Both the position numbers and the translations under genes were made by a program. The notes below the pieces were generated by a model. The model was not told the origin of the DNA. It did not search any database and saw only the letters and a list, made by a program, of their open reading frames with translations. 47,818 nucleotides of DNA from contig PDOP01000013.1 in the NCBI GenBank assembly GCA_002749205.1, positions 1-47,818 of the forward strand, in the 5' to 3' direction. This DNA is from Treponema sp. GTDB lineage: Bacteria > Spirochaetota > Spirochaetia > Treponematales > Treponemataceae. Positions 17,183 through 25,492 of the stretch are shown here, piece after piece; position 1 is the stretch's first letter, and the number at the start of each line of letters is the position of its first letter.

Positions 17183-19189
17183 TTATATTTGGTTATTTAG
17201 AAATTCAAAACCTTTTTTTGTAATTGTTGTTCCGCTTCGGCCTGAATTAACTTTTATCATTTCTTTCTTTTTAAGCTCTTCTATGGTGTTGCGCAAGTTG
17301 TTTTCCGAAATAGTTAATCCCGAATTTTTGAATTTATTCAATATACTTCTACGCCCCAATCCGGACGGATAAACATCACATAGCATTTCAAGAATGAGTT
17401 GTGTGTTTCTGTTATAATGATTTGGTTTGCTTTCTTTTTCCGTTAAATCTAAAATTGATGCAGGTAAAGATTTTATTTTAATTACAGGCTCATTCAGGAA
17501 GTTTAGGTATTCTAGGATATTATACAGCTCTCGAATATTTCCGTCCCATTTGTATTGAAGGAAAAAGTTTTCAACTGCCGACGACAATGTGAATTTTGCA
17601 TTTATCTGTTTCATAATGTGCCGACTGATTAACAGTACATCTTTTCCTCGCCGGCGCAAAAGCGGTATTTCAATCGGGATTGTGTTTAAGCGATAGTATA
17701 AGTCTTTTCGGAATGTGCCTTTGTCTACCATTGTTTTTATGTTTTGATTTGATGCGGCGATAATTCTTACATTCACTTTTATTATTTTATTATCGCCGAC
17801 ACGCATAATTTCTTTTTCCTGTAGAACGCGAAGGAGCTTAATTTGTAAGGCAGTACTCATTCCTTCGATTTCGTCAAGAAAGAGTGTGCCGTTATGTGCG
17901 TATTCAAAAAAGCCGACTTTACCGCCCTTTTTGGCGCCGGTAAAGGCACCTTCAACATAGCCAAATAATTCGCTTTCAAGCAGGGTTTCGGATAGGGCGG
18001 CACAATTAACTGCAAGAAACGGCATTTCTGAGCGTGCGGATTCGTGGTGAATGGAGTGTGCAAATAATTCTTTTCCGGTTCCTGTTTCACCTGTAAGTAA
18101 AATTGCAAGGTCGGAGTGTGCGGCTTTTTTTGCAATTTGTTTTGCTTTTACAATTGCTTCGCTTTCGCCAATTATATCATTGAATGTATATTTTGATGTG
18201 TGCCCGCGCTGCAAAAGCTGTATTCTAAGATTGTTTTGTCTGTTTTCTGTATCACTGAATTTTTGAAGCAATATATAATGACCCGCAATTTTTTCACGCC
18301 AAAATATGGGGATAATGTTTGCGACAAAATCGATGTTTTCTATTTTTATTATTTTATTTGTTTCTTTAATGTTGTTTTCAAATCTAATTTGTTCATGCCA
18401 ATTAGTGAATAAAGTGCTAAATTTTTTGCCTATGATGTTGGAGCTTTGAATTTTAATTTTTTTATAGAAGGCTTGATTGCAAATAAAAATTTTCCCGTTA
18501 GTGTCAATACCGATTATTGCTATATCAAGCGATTCAATTAAAATTTGATATGTATTTTCAATACTGAGATTTTTATTTCTGAGCGCAGTGATACTGTAGT
18601 TTTGTTCTGCCAATGATGCAGAATAATTTTTGTATTTTTCGTTTTCTAATATATGCGGAAGTTCCAGTTTCAAGGCAAGCTCTGTAATTGTACCGGCTGT
18701 TAAAAGTCTGTTGCCTATGTCGATAGTGTGTTGCACATGTTTTGGGACATATCTTCGCTCGCCGGGTGTTACTGCGATTGAAATATCGGGTATGTTTTTT
18801 TGGTTCGGATAAACAGGAATAAAGTTAATACCGGTAATTCCTACTCTGTGTAAATCGGAAATAGTTTCTATTGCCATTTGCATACTTAAATTAACCAAAA
18901 GCACATCAGTACCGGCGTGTATTTTACGCAATTGGTGTATTGCCTCTTTTTTAAATGTAAGTCTTACAAGGACTGATTTTTCATTGTTTATTTTTGACAT
19001 TACCATATCGAATTCGTGGCTTGATGTGGTTGCTATGAGGTAAATATCTGCGATTTCGATATGTGAAAAATCGTCAACCTCAATACTCATAGTTTTAATT
19101 AAAATAGAGTTACCGAATATATTGTACAGACATTCTTTGTAGGATTCGGCTACTGCCGGCGATATGGTAATAATAAGGATTTTTTTAAT
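17183..19189 (-). CDS. Sigma-54-dependent transcriptional activator with PAS domain and winged-helix end; probable ATT start
   Basis: With the start proposed here it has 668 residues. An N-terminal sensor domain (1-180, with 'YPNQKNIPDISIAVTPGE') is followed by a PAS domain (about 205-300), a sigma-54 AAA+ domain (about 333-565) with Walker A GETGTGKE and an intact GAFTGA loop, and a C-terminal winged helix (about 596-668) in place of the usual Fis helix-turn-helix. Intact GAFTGA means it should remodel sigma-54 polymerase. The first ATG is at 19090, but 33 residues upstream of it are clearly coding (KKILIITISPAVAES). No ATG, GTG or TTG precedes them; ATT 19189-19187 sits 9 nt after GGGAGG (19199-19204), downstream of a promoter. 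It probably controls the operon in front of it. Confidence 0.9.
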   Translation of the reverse strand: MKKILIITISPAVAESYKECLYNIFGNSILIKTMSIEVDDFSHIEIADIYLIATTSSHEFDMVMSKINNEKSVLVRLTFKKEAIHQLRKIHAGTDVLLVNLSMQMAIETISDLHRVGITGINFIPVYPNQKNIPDISIAVTPGERRYVPKHVQHTIDIGNRLLTAGTITELALKLELPHILENEKYKNYSASLAEQNYSITALRNKNLSIENTYQILIESLDIAIIGIDTNGKIFICNQAFYKKIKIQSSNIIGKKFSTLFTNWHEQIRFENNIKETNKIIKIENIDFVANIIPIFWREKIAGHYILLQKFSDTENRQNNLRIQLLQRGHTSKYTFNDIIGESEAIVKAKQIAKKAAHSDLAILLTGETGTGKELFAHSIHHESARSEMPFLAVNCAALSETLLESELFGYVEGAFTGAKKGGKVGFFEYAHNGTLFLDEIEGMSTALQIKLLRVLQEKEIMRVGDNKIIKVNVRIIAASNQNIKTMVDKGTFRKDLYYRLNTIPIEIPLLRRRGKDVLLISRHIMKQINAKFTLSSAVENFFLQYKWDGNIRELYNILEYLNFLNEPVIKIKSLPASILDLTEKESKPNHYNRNTQLILEMLCDVYPSGLGRRSILNKFKNSGLTISENNLRNTIEELKKKEMIKVNSGRSGTTITKKGFEFLNNQI

Positions 19190-19219
19190 TTTATAATTCC
19201 TCCCTGTGTTTACTTAATG

Positions 19220-19248
19220 ATAATAACAGAATTAATTGTTTTTATCAA
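19220..19248 (-). promoter_or_regulatory. Promoter of the sigma-54 activator gene
   Basis: Minus strand: TTGATA (19243-19248), 17-nt spacer, TATTAT (19220-19225). The start near 19213 gives a leader of about 24 nt that includes GGGAGG, which supports the ATT start at 19189. Confidence 0.65.
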
Positions 19249-19295
19249 TATTTTCTTCATCCGAAAAAATTGTTCGGTTTCATTTGATATCAGGT

Positions 19296-19341
19296 TTAAA
19301 AAAGCACTCCTTCAGAAGCAATGTGATTTTTGAAGGAGTGC
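19296..19341 (-). terminator. Terminator after the NhaC-family gene
   Basis: A 10-bp stem GCACTCCTTC (arms at 19332-19341 and 19304-19313) is followed on the minus strand by six T. It separates the lyase/antiporter transcript from the regulator gene. Confidence 0.85.
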
Positions 19342-19365
19342 AATTTGCAGGATTTAAAAACTCTT

Positions 19366-20694
19366 TTATTTTACTTTTGCCAATTTTTCTTCTTTGGTTC
19401 GCAGTAATCCAAATTGAATTGTCAATATTGATACAAGTATTAAGGCAAAGATGTAATATGAGTGGGACAGAACAGCTGTAGGCGATACTCCTGCAAGTCC
19501 CGTTACAATTAACATTCCTCCATCGTGAGGACAAAGTGCCAAGAATGCACATGCAAAAATATCAAGCAAACTTGCTAATCGTTTTGGAGATATTTTGTAT
19601 TGTAGCCCTATTTCTTTTGCAATTGGTGCACTTATGATAATGGCTATTGTATTGTTTACCAGTGATATTGAAAGCAAACCTGATAAGAATGCAATTCCGT
19701 ATTCCGCACCTTTTCTGCTGTTAATTTTGGAAGTGATTTTATTGATAAGCCAATCTACACCTCCGTAATATTTGATTAACCCGATTAAGCCCGAAATTAA
19801 AATGGCAACAATAGTGATGCTCATCATGTCTTCCATTCCGGCACCTACGGATTGTACAAATGTCATGAAGGTAAGTGTTCCTTGAAGCATGCCTATAATA
19901 CCCGACATGATGATACCTACAAATAAAACACCGACAACATTTACACCCATTAAGGCTGTTATTAAAACTACGATGTAAGGTAGAATTCTTATAATGTTAA
20001 ATTCAAGGTTGCCTGTGATAACGCCTTTTCCGCCCATTATGGCGTATATAATAAAAGCTATTATAGCCGCCGGCAGTGAGATAAATAAGTTCATTCGGAA
20101 TTTATCTTTCATTTCACAGCCTACCCCTTTTGTAGCCGAGATGGTTGTATCTGAAATTATGGAAAGGTTATCTCCAAAGTATGCACCACCTATAACGGCG
20201 CTACATGCTACGGCAAGGTTTAAATCCGACTTCATGGCTACTCCGATTGCAATAGGCGCCATAGCGGCTATTGTTCCCATTGAAGTTCCTATTGCTGTTG
20301 AAATAAAACAGCTCATTAAGAACACGCCCGGAATTAACAATATGCTTGGAATGTAGGTTAAGCCTAAGTTTACGATGCTGTCTACGCCACCCATTGCTTT
20401 TGCTACACCCTGGAAACCGCCTGCTAAAAGGTATATCAGCCCTATTAGCATAACCCCGGCGTTTCCCGCTTCTTTAGAAAAGACATCTATCTTTGTTGAA
20501 AACTTTTCTTTTCTGTTCATTAAGACTGCAACAAAGATACCTATCAAAAGGGCGACATGGCGAGGAAATTGTTTGAATGCTTTTGGCACTCCTCTTGCAG
20601 TAAAAAATAGTCCAAAACCAATGTAGAGGACTAAAAAGACCAATAAAGGAATGAACGCTATAAACCCATACCTTTTTTCACTTCTTTCTTTCAT
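19366..20694 (-). CDS. NhaC-family Na+/H+ antiporter (or amino-acid exchanger)
   Basis: A 442-residue polytopic membrane protein. 'ISTAIGTSMGTIAAMAPIAIG' (in two adjoining helices) and 'GGAYFGDNLSIISDTTI' are the signatures of the NhaC family, as is 'LVNNTIAIIISAPIAKEI' in the second half. Family members exchange Na+ for H+, and some relatives move organic acids or amino acids (malate/lactate, tyrosine). AGGAG lies 7 nt before ATG 20694. It follows the C-S lyase gene by 9 nt in the same sigma-54 operon, so it may import the sulfur amino-acid substrate or export a product; this is inference from context. A terminator follows. Confidence 0.85.
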   Translation of the reverse strand: MKERSEKRYGFIAFIPLLVFLVLYIGFGLFFTARGVPKAFKQFPRHVALLIGIFVAVLMNRKEKFSTKIDVFSKEAGNAGVMLIGLIYLLAGGFQGVAKAMGGVDSIVNLGLTYIPSILLIPGVFLMSCFISTAIGTSMGTIAAMAPIAIGVAMKSDLNLAVACSAVIGGAYFGDNLSIISDTTISATKGVGCEMKDKFRMNLFISLPAAIIAFIIYAIMGGKGVITGNLEFNIIRILPYIVVLITALMGVNVVGVLFVGIIMSGIIGMLQGTLTFMTFVQSVGAGMEDMMSITIVAILISGLIGLIKYYGGVDWLINKITSKINSRKGAEYGIAFLSGLLSISLVNNTIAIIISAPIAKEIGLQYKISPKRLASLLDIFACAFLALCPHDGGMLIVTGLAGVSPTAVLSHSYYIFALILVSILTIQFGLLRTKEEKLAKVK

Positions 20695-20703
20695 AAAACA
20701 CTC

Positions 20704-21879
20704 CTATAAAATATTTTTTATTGCAACTTCAATTTGTTGAAGTGCTTTTTCAATAATTTTTTGCGGAGCGGCTGCATTTAATCTTACATATCCGGAACCG
20801 CCTTCTCCAAATTCACTGCCGTTTGATAATCCGACAAAAGCTTTTTCTACAAAAAATTTTTTTAAATCTTCATCGGTCATTTTTAAATCAGACGCATTTA
20901 TCCAAGATAGATAGCTTGCTTGCGGTGAATTTGGTTTTAATTGAGGTATGTTTGTTTTGCAATAATCTGATATGAATTGCATATTGCCTTCAATGTAAGG
21001 AATGAGTTGTTCAAGCCATTCCTCGCCATGTTTAAAGGCTGCCATGCTTGCCACAAGACTGAAACAGTTGTTTCTGGCAATATCCATATCTTTTAAATTT
21101 TGCACATAGGCTTCTTTTTCTTCAAGGTTTGGAAAAATAGCCGTGGCACTTTGTAAACCTGCTAAATTAAAGGTTTTACTGGGTGCTATCATCGTGTATG
21201 TAATTTTTTCAATTTCTTCGGCCAGAGAAGCAAAGGGTATATGTGTATGGCCTTTATAAATTAAGTCGGAGTGTATTTCATCTGAAATAACTTTTGTGTT
21301 ATATTTTAAACAAAGCTCTCCAAGTGTTGTCAGCTCTTTTCGAGACCAAACTTTTCCGATAGGGTTGTGAGGGTTGCATAGGATAAAGAGTTTAATTCCG
21401 GTTTTGAGCTTTTTTTCTATTAGGTCAAAATCCATTTCATAGGTGTCGCCTGATTTGACTAAGGGAGCGTTTACAAATTCTCGGTTTGTATTTAAGATTA
21501 TATCAAAGAAAGGGTGGTAAACAGGTGTTGTTATTAAGACTTTATCTTTTATGTTTGTAAACATTTGCAAAATCATTCGCATTACGGGTACAACGCCGAG
21601 TGCAAAAGCCATTAAAGAAGTTTTGGGTTTGTAGGAATTTCGTTTTTCCTGCCATTCGGCAATACATTCAAAGTATTCATCGGGTCGGTAAGTATAGCCG
21701 AAAATACCCTGATTTGCTCTTTTAATGATTGCATCAATTATGGGTTGTGCAGTTTTAAAATCCATATCTGCAATCCATAATGGGATTATATCGTTTGTTC
21801 CATAATGCAATTCGGCTTCTTCGAATTTTGCAGAGTAGTTTTCTTTTCTGTCAATAATTTCATCAAAGTTGTATTTCAT
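20704..21879 (-). CDS. MalY/PatB-type PLP-dependent C-S beta-lyase (cystalysin-like)
   Basis: 391 residues from ATG 21879 (MKYNFDEIIDRKEN); the longer frame from 21933 would start inside the promoter. It is a fold-type I aminotransferase-like enzyme. Motifs are 'PLWIADMDF' at the N-terminus, 'NPHNPIGKVW', 'SDEIHSDLIY' (PLP-binding Asp) and 'APSKTFNLAGL', where the Lys forms the Schiff base. This set is typical of the MalY/PatB group, which includes T. denticola cystalysin. These enzymes split cystathionine or cysteine to pyruvate, ammonia and a thiol or H2S. It is the first gene of a sigma-54 operon with the NhaC-family transporter. Substrate preference cannot be told from sequence. Confidence 0.88.
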   Translation of the reverse strand: MKYNFDEIIDRKENYSAKFEEAELHYGTNDIIPLWIADMDFKTAQPIIDAIIKRANQGIFGYTYRPDEYFECIAEWQEKRNSYKPKTSLMAFALGVVPVMRMILQMFTNIKDKVLITTPVYHPFFDIILNTNREFVNAPLVKSGDTYEMDFDLIEKKLKTGIKLFILCNPHNPIGKVWSRKELTTLGELCLKYNTKVISDEIHSDLIYKGHTHIPFASLAEEIEKITYTMIAPSKTFNLAGLQSATAIFPNLEEKEAYVQNLKDMDIARNNCFSLVASMAAFKHGEEWLEQLIPYIEGNMQFISDYCKTNIPQLKPNSPQASYLSWINASDLKMTDEDLKKFFVEKAFVGLSNGSEFGEGGSGYVRLNAAAPQKIIEKALQQIEVAIKNIL

Positions 21880-21916
21880 GTATTTTAACCGCCTGTGAAT
21901 TAGATTTATTATGTTT

Positions 21917-21933
21917 TGCAAAAGATATGCCAA
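21917..21933 (-). promoter_or_regulatory. Sigma-54 (-24/-12) promoter of the C-S lyase operon
   Basis: The minus strand reads TTGGCATATCTTTTGCA, with GG (21930-21931) and GC (21918-21919) separated by exactly 10 nt, as in the RpoN consensus TGGCAYR-N4-TTGCW. Transcription would start near 21906, about 27 nt before the ATG. A sigma-54 activator is encoded downstream of the same operon. Confidence 0.85.
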
Positions 21934-22008
21934 GTTTTAGTTTGAAGAGATTACGATATATATGAATTCAATGTAGTTTTTTACGATGTTATTTTCAATA
22001 AAACCGCT

Positions 22009-22030
22009 TAAATGGGGTGTAAATGGGGTA
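22009..22030. promoter_or_regulatory. Tandem 11-bp repeat, candidate activator-binding site
   Basis: TAAATGGGGTG (22009-22019) is followed directly by TAAATGGGGTA (22020-22030), about 78-100 bp upstream of the -24 box. This is a usual distance and layout for a sigma-54 enhancer site. Binding by the activator at 17183-19189 is inferred. Confidence 0.55.
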
Positions 22031-22130
22031 AAATAAAAATACGTATTAATGGTGATGTAATTGAGCATTTGTAAAAAATAATTCACCTTTTGCAAGTATT
22101 TCTTTTACAAGTTAAATAAAAAATATACGG

Positions 22131-22310
22131 GGGTTGCGACATGGTTTTAAAAACCATGTCGCCGGCGTACTTCAGGCTCCGCTTACGCTTCGACTAAAAC
22201 TACGGCTAATAATTGACGCCGTAGTTTTATTTTGAAAAAGTTTTTTAAAAACTTTTTCAACCTTTCGTATGCCTAACCCTGCTTTTCTCTAAAGCAGAAA
22301 ACCGGCGAGG
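22131..22310 (+). repeat. Family A structured repeat, copy A3
   Basis: H1 22136-22162 (13-bp stem GCGACATGGTTTT); linker 22163-22195 ending ggctccgcttacgcttcgac; H2 22196-22228 (AAAACTACGGC/GCCGTAGTTTT around the 11-nt loop taataattgac); H3 22232-22260 (14-bp stem TTGAAAAAGTTTTT); end box GCCTAACCC (22271-22279); fourth stem CTGCTTT/AAAGCAG (22279-22297). It sits between divergent genes. Confidence 0.8.
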
Positions 22311-22317
22311 TCTGCAG

Positions 22318-22388
22318 TACCTTTATCCTGATTTGGACGGGCTTTGTCCATCCTTTTGCCCGTTTGTTTTAAAAGTAAAGGCGGTTTC
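22318..22388 (-). repeat. Family B fragment, copy B7 (3' half only)
   Basis: Read on the minus strand it retains 'gggcaaaaggat', the stem ACGGGC/GCCCGT (arms at 22358-22363 and 22337-22342) and the end box aaatcaggataaagg. The 5' half seen in other B copies is missing. Confidence 0.5.
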
Positions 22389-22395
22389 AGTGATG

Positions 22396-22433
22396 AACAA
22401 CTTGCAAAAGTGGAGTAACTTTGGCAAGTTGTT
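22396..22433. repeat. D hairpin, copy D2
   Basis: A 10-bp stem AACAACTTGC (22396-22405) with GCAAGTTGTT (22424-22433) around aaaagtggagtaactttg. It has the same core as the gltS terminator and the hairpin at 40104-40145 but a different outer stem. It lies between divergent promoters, where no gene ends. The 685-nt spacer 21880-22564 holds this, A3, B7, the sigma-54 promoter and its tandem repeat, and no gene. Confidence 0.65.
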
Positions 22434-22564
22434 GCAAAGAAGCTCATTTCATTGCGCTTTTTGGTAGATTTTGGAAAAAATTACCGTAGGGTAATTTTTT
22501 TTGAATAGTCTTATAAATTATGCTTCTTTAAGTTTTTATTCTTTATTGTCGATATTGGACTGAT

Positions 22565-23815
22565 ATGTTTTTTTATTTTTACAAGACACTTAGGCTAATT
22601 GAACGATTGAAAAAGGCTGGCATGATGTTTTTAGGCTTGCTTTTGATGTCAGTTTCGATTTTTGGTGAGGAATTTCGGTTTAAGTTTTCTGAGGGCGATA
22701 CATATAGGATTAATTCTCTTGTTAAGGAAAATGTGTATGTGAATATGAAGTTTTCTCATAATGCTTTGATTACAAATCGGATTACTGTTGAGATTTCAGA
22801 CGTTAAGGAAGATTCGGCTTTGTTTAATTGTTCTTTTATGACGAGTGAAAAGAATACAAATAGGGCTTTTTCATGGGCGAAGAGTTATTTGAGTGTGTTT
22901 AGGCGCAATTCACTGGGGGTTTATACAATCAGTGATGAGTATTATATGCCCGTTGTTCGAGATGTGCCGATTTTTCCGCTTCGAGATGTTAAAGTTGGCG
23001 AAACATGGAAAGCTGAAGGACATGAAGCTCATGATTTAACGGATTTATTCGGGTTTAAAAAACCTTTTATTGTGCCTTTTGAAGTTGAGTATACTTATGA
23101 AGGTTTGACGGAAAAAGACGGGAAAAAGTTGCATTTGATAACTGCTAAATATAATTTGATGCATTCACCGCCTGTAGAGGCAATTATGAAGGCTCGCAAT
23201 AATCCAAAGATATATCCCGTGAAAACGCTTGGGTTTTCTGTGCAGAAGCTTTACTGGGATAATGAAGCAGGTAATCTGCCTTATTACACCGAAGAGTTTG
23301 TTATTCGCTTAATTTTGAATACAGGCGATATTATGGATTTTACCGGAAATGCAGAGGCACAGATTATCGAGTTTAAGCAGTTGGATAAGGTTGAAACTGC
23401 CGCCGATATAAAAAAGGATATTGAGAATTTAGGGGTAGAGGACACAGAGGTAAAAGAAACCGAAGAGGGTGTAACTATAAGCCTTGAGAATATACAGTTT
23501 GAATCTGAGTCATCTGTTCTTTTACGGTCTGAAAAAGCCAAGTTAAAAAAAATTGGCGAAATATTAAAAAAATATCCTGAGCGCGATTTTCTTGTTTCAG
23601 GTCATACAGCTTTAGCCGGTACAGAGCAAGGCAGGCAGGAGTTATCGGAAGAGAGGGCAAAGACTGTGGCAGAGTATTTAATTAAGCTAGGCGTAAAAGA
23701 AGCTCACAGGATTTTTACGCAGGGTTTTGGTGCGACCAGACCTATTGCCCCAAATGATACGGAAGAAAACATGTCGCGGAATAGACGGGTTGAAATTACG
23801 ATTCTTGCAGATTAG
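22565..23815 (+). CDS. Exported OmpA-domain protein
   Basis: A 416-residue protein with a signal peptide; the hydrophobic core is MFLGLLLMSVSIFG and mature protein probably starts at EEFRFKF. The middle part (about 35-290) is a beta-rich domain of unknown type containing 'FPLRDVKVGETW'. The last 115 residues are an OmpA-like peptidoglycan-binding domain: 'IQFESESSVLL', 'VSGHTALAG', 'LSEERAKTVAEYLIKLGV' and 'GFGATRPIAPNDTEENMSRN' in two parts, ending RRVEI. It should bind peptidoglycan in the periplasm. ATG 22565 gives a 20-residue charged n-region; ATG 22622 is an equally possible start. The PsiE-like gene begins 9 nt downstream. Confidence 0.82.
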   Translation: MFFYFYKTLRLIERLKKAGMMFLGLLLMSVSIFGEEFRFKFSEGDTYRINSLVKENVYVNMKFSHNALITNRITVEISDVKEDSALFNCSFMTSEKNTNRAFSWAKSYLSVFRRNSLGVYTISDEYYMPVVRDVPIFPLRDVKVGETWKAEGHEAHDLTDLFGFKKPFIVPFEVEYTYEGLTEKDGKKLHLITAKYNLMHSPPVEAIMKARNNPKIYPVKTLGFSVQKLYWDNEAGNLPYYTEEFVIRLILNTGDIMDFTGNAEAQIIEFKQLDKVETAADIKKDIENLGVEDTEVKETEEGVTISLENIQFESESSVLLRSEKAKLKKIGEILKKYPERDFLVSGHTALAGTEQGRQELSEERAKTVAEYLIKLGVKEAHRIFTQGFGATRPIAPNDTEENMSRNRRVEITILAD

Positions 23816-23824
23816 GAGTGTGCG

Positions 23825-24451
23825 ATGCATTTGACAAAGATTGAAGGTTTTTCAAAAAAGGTAATAAGTGTTCTGGAAGTTTTAATCGCTTTAATATTGG
23901 GTGTGGCGGTTGTTGTAAGTATTCCGAGTCTTTTTTGGGATATTATTAGTGCAGGCGGGGTTGTAAGGGATTTTGATTATACAAAATTTGGGGAATTTTT
24001 AAAACATGTGTTGAGTATAATAGTAGGTATAGAGCTTATTGTTATGATTATTACACGCTCGCATGAATCTATTTTAACGCTTACTTTATTTGTTATTGCC
24101 AGAAAGATGCTTGTTTATGCCGAAACTATGGTAGATATTCTTTTATGCGTGGTTTCGATTGCCGTGATTTTTGCGGTGATAAAGTTTTTGGCGAATGACG
24201 ATAAGGTTCTCGCCAAGTTCGATAATACATTTTCGGCTTCTATGCAGTTGGAAAAGTTAAACCGTGAATACAAGTTTAATTTACCGGTAGATTTAGCTCA
24301 TACCCTAGGCGGGCTTGTTTATATGCTTGCTCACGAAAAAAACATTGATATAAAAACCGATGCAATTATTACAGATGAAACACATACATATAAGATTGCT
24401 CAAGCCACTGACGGCGTAATTGAGCGGGTGCATATTTCTGTAAAGAAATAG
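23825..24451 (+). CDS. PsiE-like membrane protein
   Basis: A 208-residue protein with four hydrophobic segments in its first 125 residues and a soluble C-terminal part of about 80. The segments, including 'ELIVMIITRSHESILTLTLF' followed by 'VIARKMLVY', resemble the phosphate-starvation-inducible PsiE family. The C-terminal region (LPVDLAHTLGGLVYML to the end) is not one I recognise. AGGAG lies 9 nt before the ATG, and the gene follows the OmpA-domain gene by 9 nt, so they are co-transcribed. The function is unknown. No terminator follows, and the next gene has its own promoter. Confidence 0.55.
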   Translation: MHLTKIEGFSKKVISVLEVLIALILGVAVVVSIPSLFWDIISAGGVVRDFDYTKFGEFLKHVLSIIVGIELIVMIITRSHESILTLTLFVIARKMLVYAETMVDILLCVVSIAVIFAVIKFLANDDKVLAKFDNTFSASMQLEKLNREYKFNLPVDLAHTLGGLVYMLAHEKNIDIKTDAIITDETHTYKIAQATDGVIERVHISVKK

Positions 24452-24501
24452 TTGAATTGCTTTGATTTTTCTCATTTATTTAAAATAAAATCGTATATAC
24501 A

Positions 24502-24531
24502 TTGGACAATATCCGGTTTTTGATATATAAT
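24502..24531 (+). promoter_or_regulatory. Promoter of the lipoprotein gene at 24554
   Basis: TTGGAC (24502-24507), 18-nt spacer, TATAAT (24526-24531), followed by GGAGG 10 nt before the ATG. Confidence 0.65.
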
Positions 24532-24553
24532 ACACACGGAGGTTTAAATTAGT

Positions 24554-25441
24554 ATGAAGAAAAATCTTATACCTTTAATTTTTGCCGTGGTTTTGATGGT
24601 ATCATTTATTGCGTGTAAAACTACCGGAAAAAAATCAACCGGGAATATAGAAGTTGGTCTTATAAGCTGGGTTATAGAGCGAATAGAGCCTTCTTTCTGG
24701 CCACAGGAACTTGAATTTAGCGAAACAATGTTCATTACTTTATTCTTGCCTATTTCGGAAAATATTACATTGCAGGATATTGAAAGCATTATGATATATT
24801 CGCCAATGGATTTTTGGACATTGAATTCTGAAAATATAGCGAATGTTGCAGAAATAGAAAACGATAAAAATCGGCTTGTCTTAAAACGGCTTCAGTCTGC
24901 GGACGGAGCAATACCTATTGGAGAGTGGAACATAAAATTTAAAATGAAGGGACAAGAGGCTGTCAGTCAACAAATAACGGTTACGAGTATTGACGGCGAA
25001 CAAAGTTCCGGCAACAGCGAAGGCCCTAAAAAGATTGTCTATATAGTGCCTGAGTCTTCGTCCGAAAATGAGGTTTCGGCGTTGGCGGTGCCTGAAATAA
25101 AATCGGTCTCTCGCGATTCGGATTCGATAGAAATTATATTCAGTGTAAACGATAAGCGTGTCAAAAACGGATACTTCTGGTTTGATGTGCCGGGTGAAAA
25201 GTATTATAAAGATTCAGGCTCAATGATTGACGCTTCGGGAAGTCCCGTTAATGGTTGCCGTAAATTCAGCGTTGACGGAAAAGAATGCAGATATATATTA
25301 CGAAAAGATGCAGAAAATTCGCAATGGTTTAACAAAATTATTGCCGTTCACTTTGTTGCATCAGATACAAATCGGGTGCAATCGCCTTGGGAAGAACAAT
25401 ACCGAAGCGTGAGTGCAAGAGTAAAGGTAGACGGTAATTAA
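24554..25441 (+). CDS. Lipoprotein of unknown function
   Basis: A 295-residue protein with a clear lipoprotein signal (MKKNLIPLIFAVVLMV, lipobox SFIAC, Cys about residue 21) followed by a short Lys/Gly linker. The mature part is beta-rich. Two halves are joined by a Ser/Glu/Pro-rich linker around residues 155-180 (SSGNSEGPKK, PESSSENEV). The first half looks like an immunoglobulin-like strand set, but I recognise no family. GGAGG precedes the ATG. It stands as its own unit between the PsiE-like gene and queA. Confidence 0.75.
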   Translation: MKKNLIPLIFAVVLMVSFIACKTTGKKSTGNIEVGLISWVIERIEPSFWPQELEFSETMFITLFLPISENITLQDIESIMIYSPMDFWTLNSENIANVAEIENDKNRLVLKRLQSADGAIPIGEWNIKFKMKGQEAVSQQITVTSIDGEQSSGNSEGPKKIVYIVPESSSENEVSALAVPEIKSVSRDSDSIEIIFSVNDKRVKNGYFWFDVPGEKYYKDSGSMIDASGSPVNGCRKFSVDGKECRYILRKDAENSQWFNKIIAVHFVASDTNRVQSPWEEQYRSVSARVKVDGN

Positions 25442-25457
25442 AACTCTTTAAACTTAC

Positions 25458-25486
25458 TTGACAGAATTGCTTTTTAAAAGTATGTT
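25458..25486 (+). promoter_or_regulatory. Promoter of queA, probably giving a leaderless mRNA
   Basis: Perfect TTGACA (25458-25463), 17-nt spacer, TATGTT (25481-25486). Six nt separate the -10 box from ATG 25493, so the transcript should start at the ATG. No Shine-Dalgarno site precedes the ATG. Confidence 0.7.
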
Positions 25487-25492
25487 CTTTTA

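Noticed and set aside
19088..19090. ATG as the start of the sigma-54 activator
   Set aside because: It has no ribosome-binding site, it lies about 120 nt inside the transcript, and it would cut off the first strand and helix of the sensor domain.
22131..22310. CRISPR-like array of palindromic repeats
   Set aside because: The conserved parts are single linkers, not equal repeats with spacers, and no cas genes are present.
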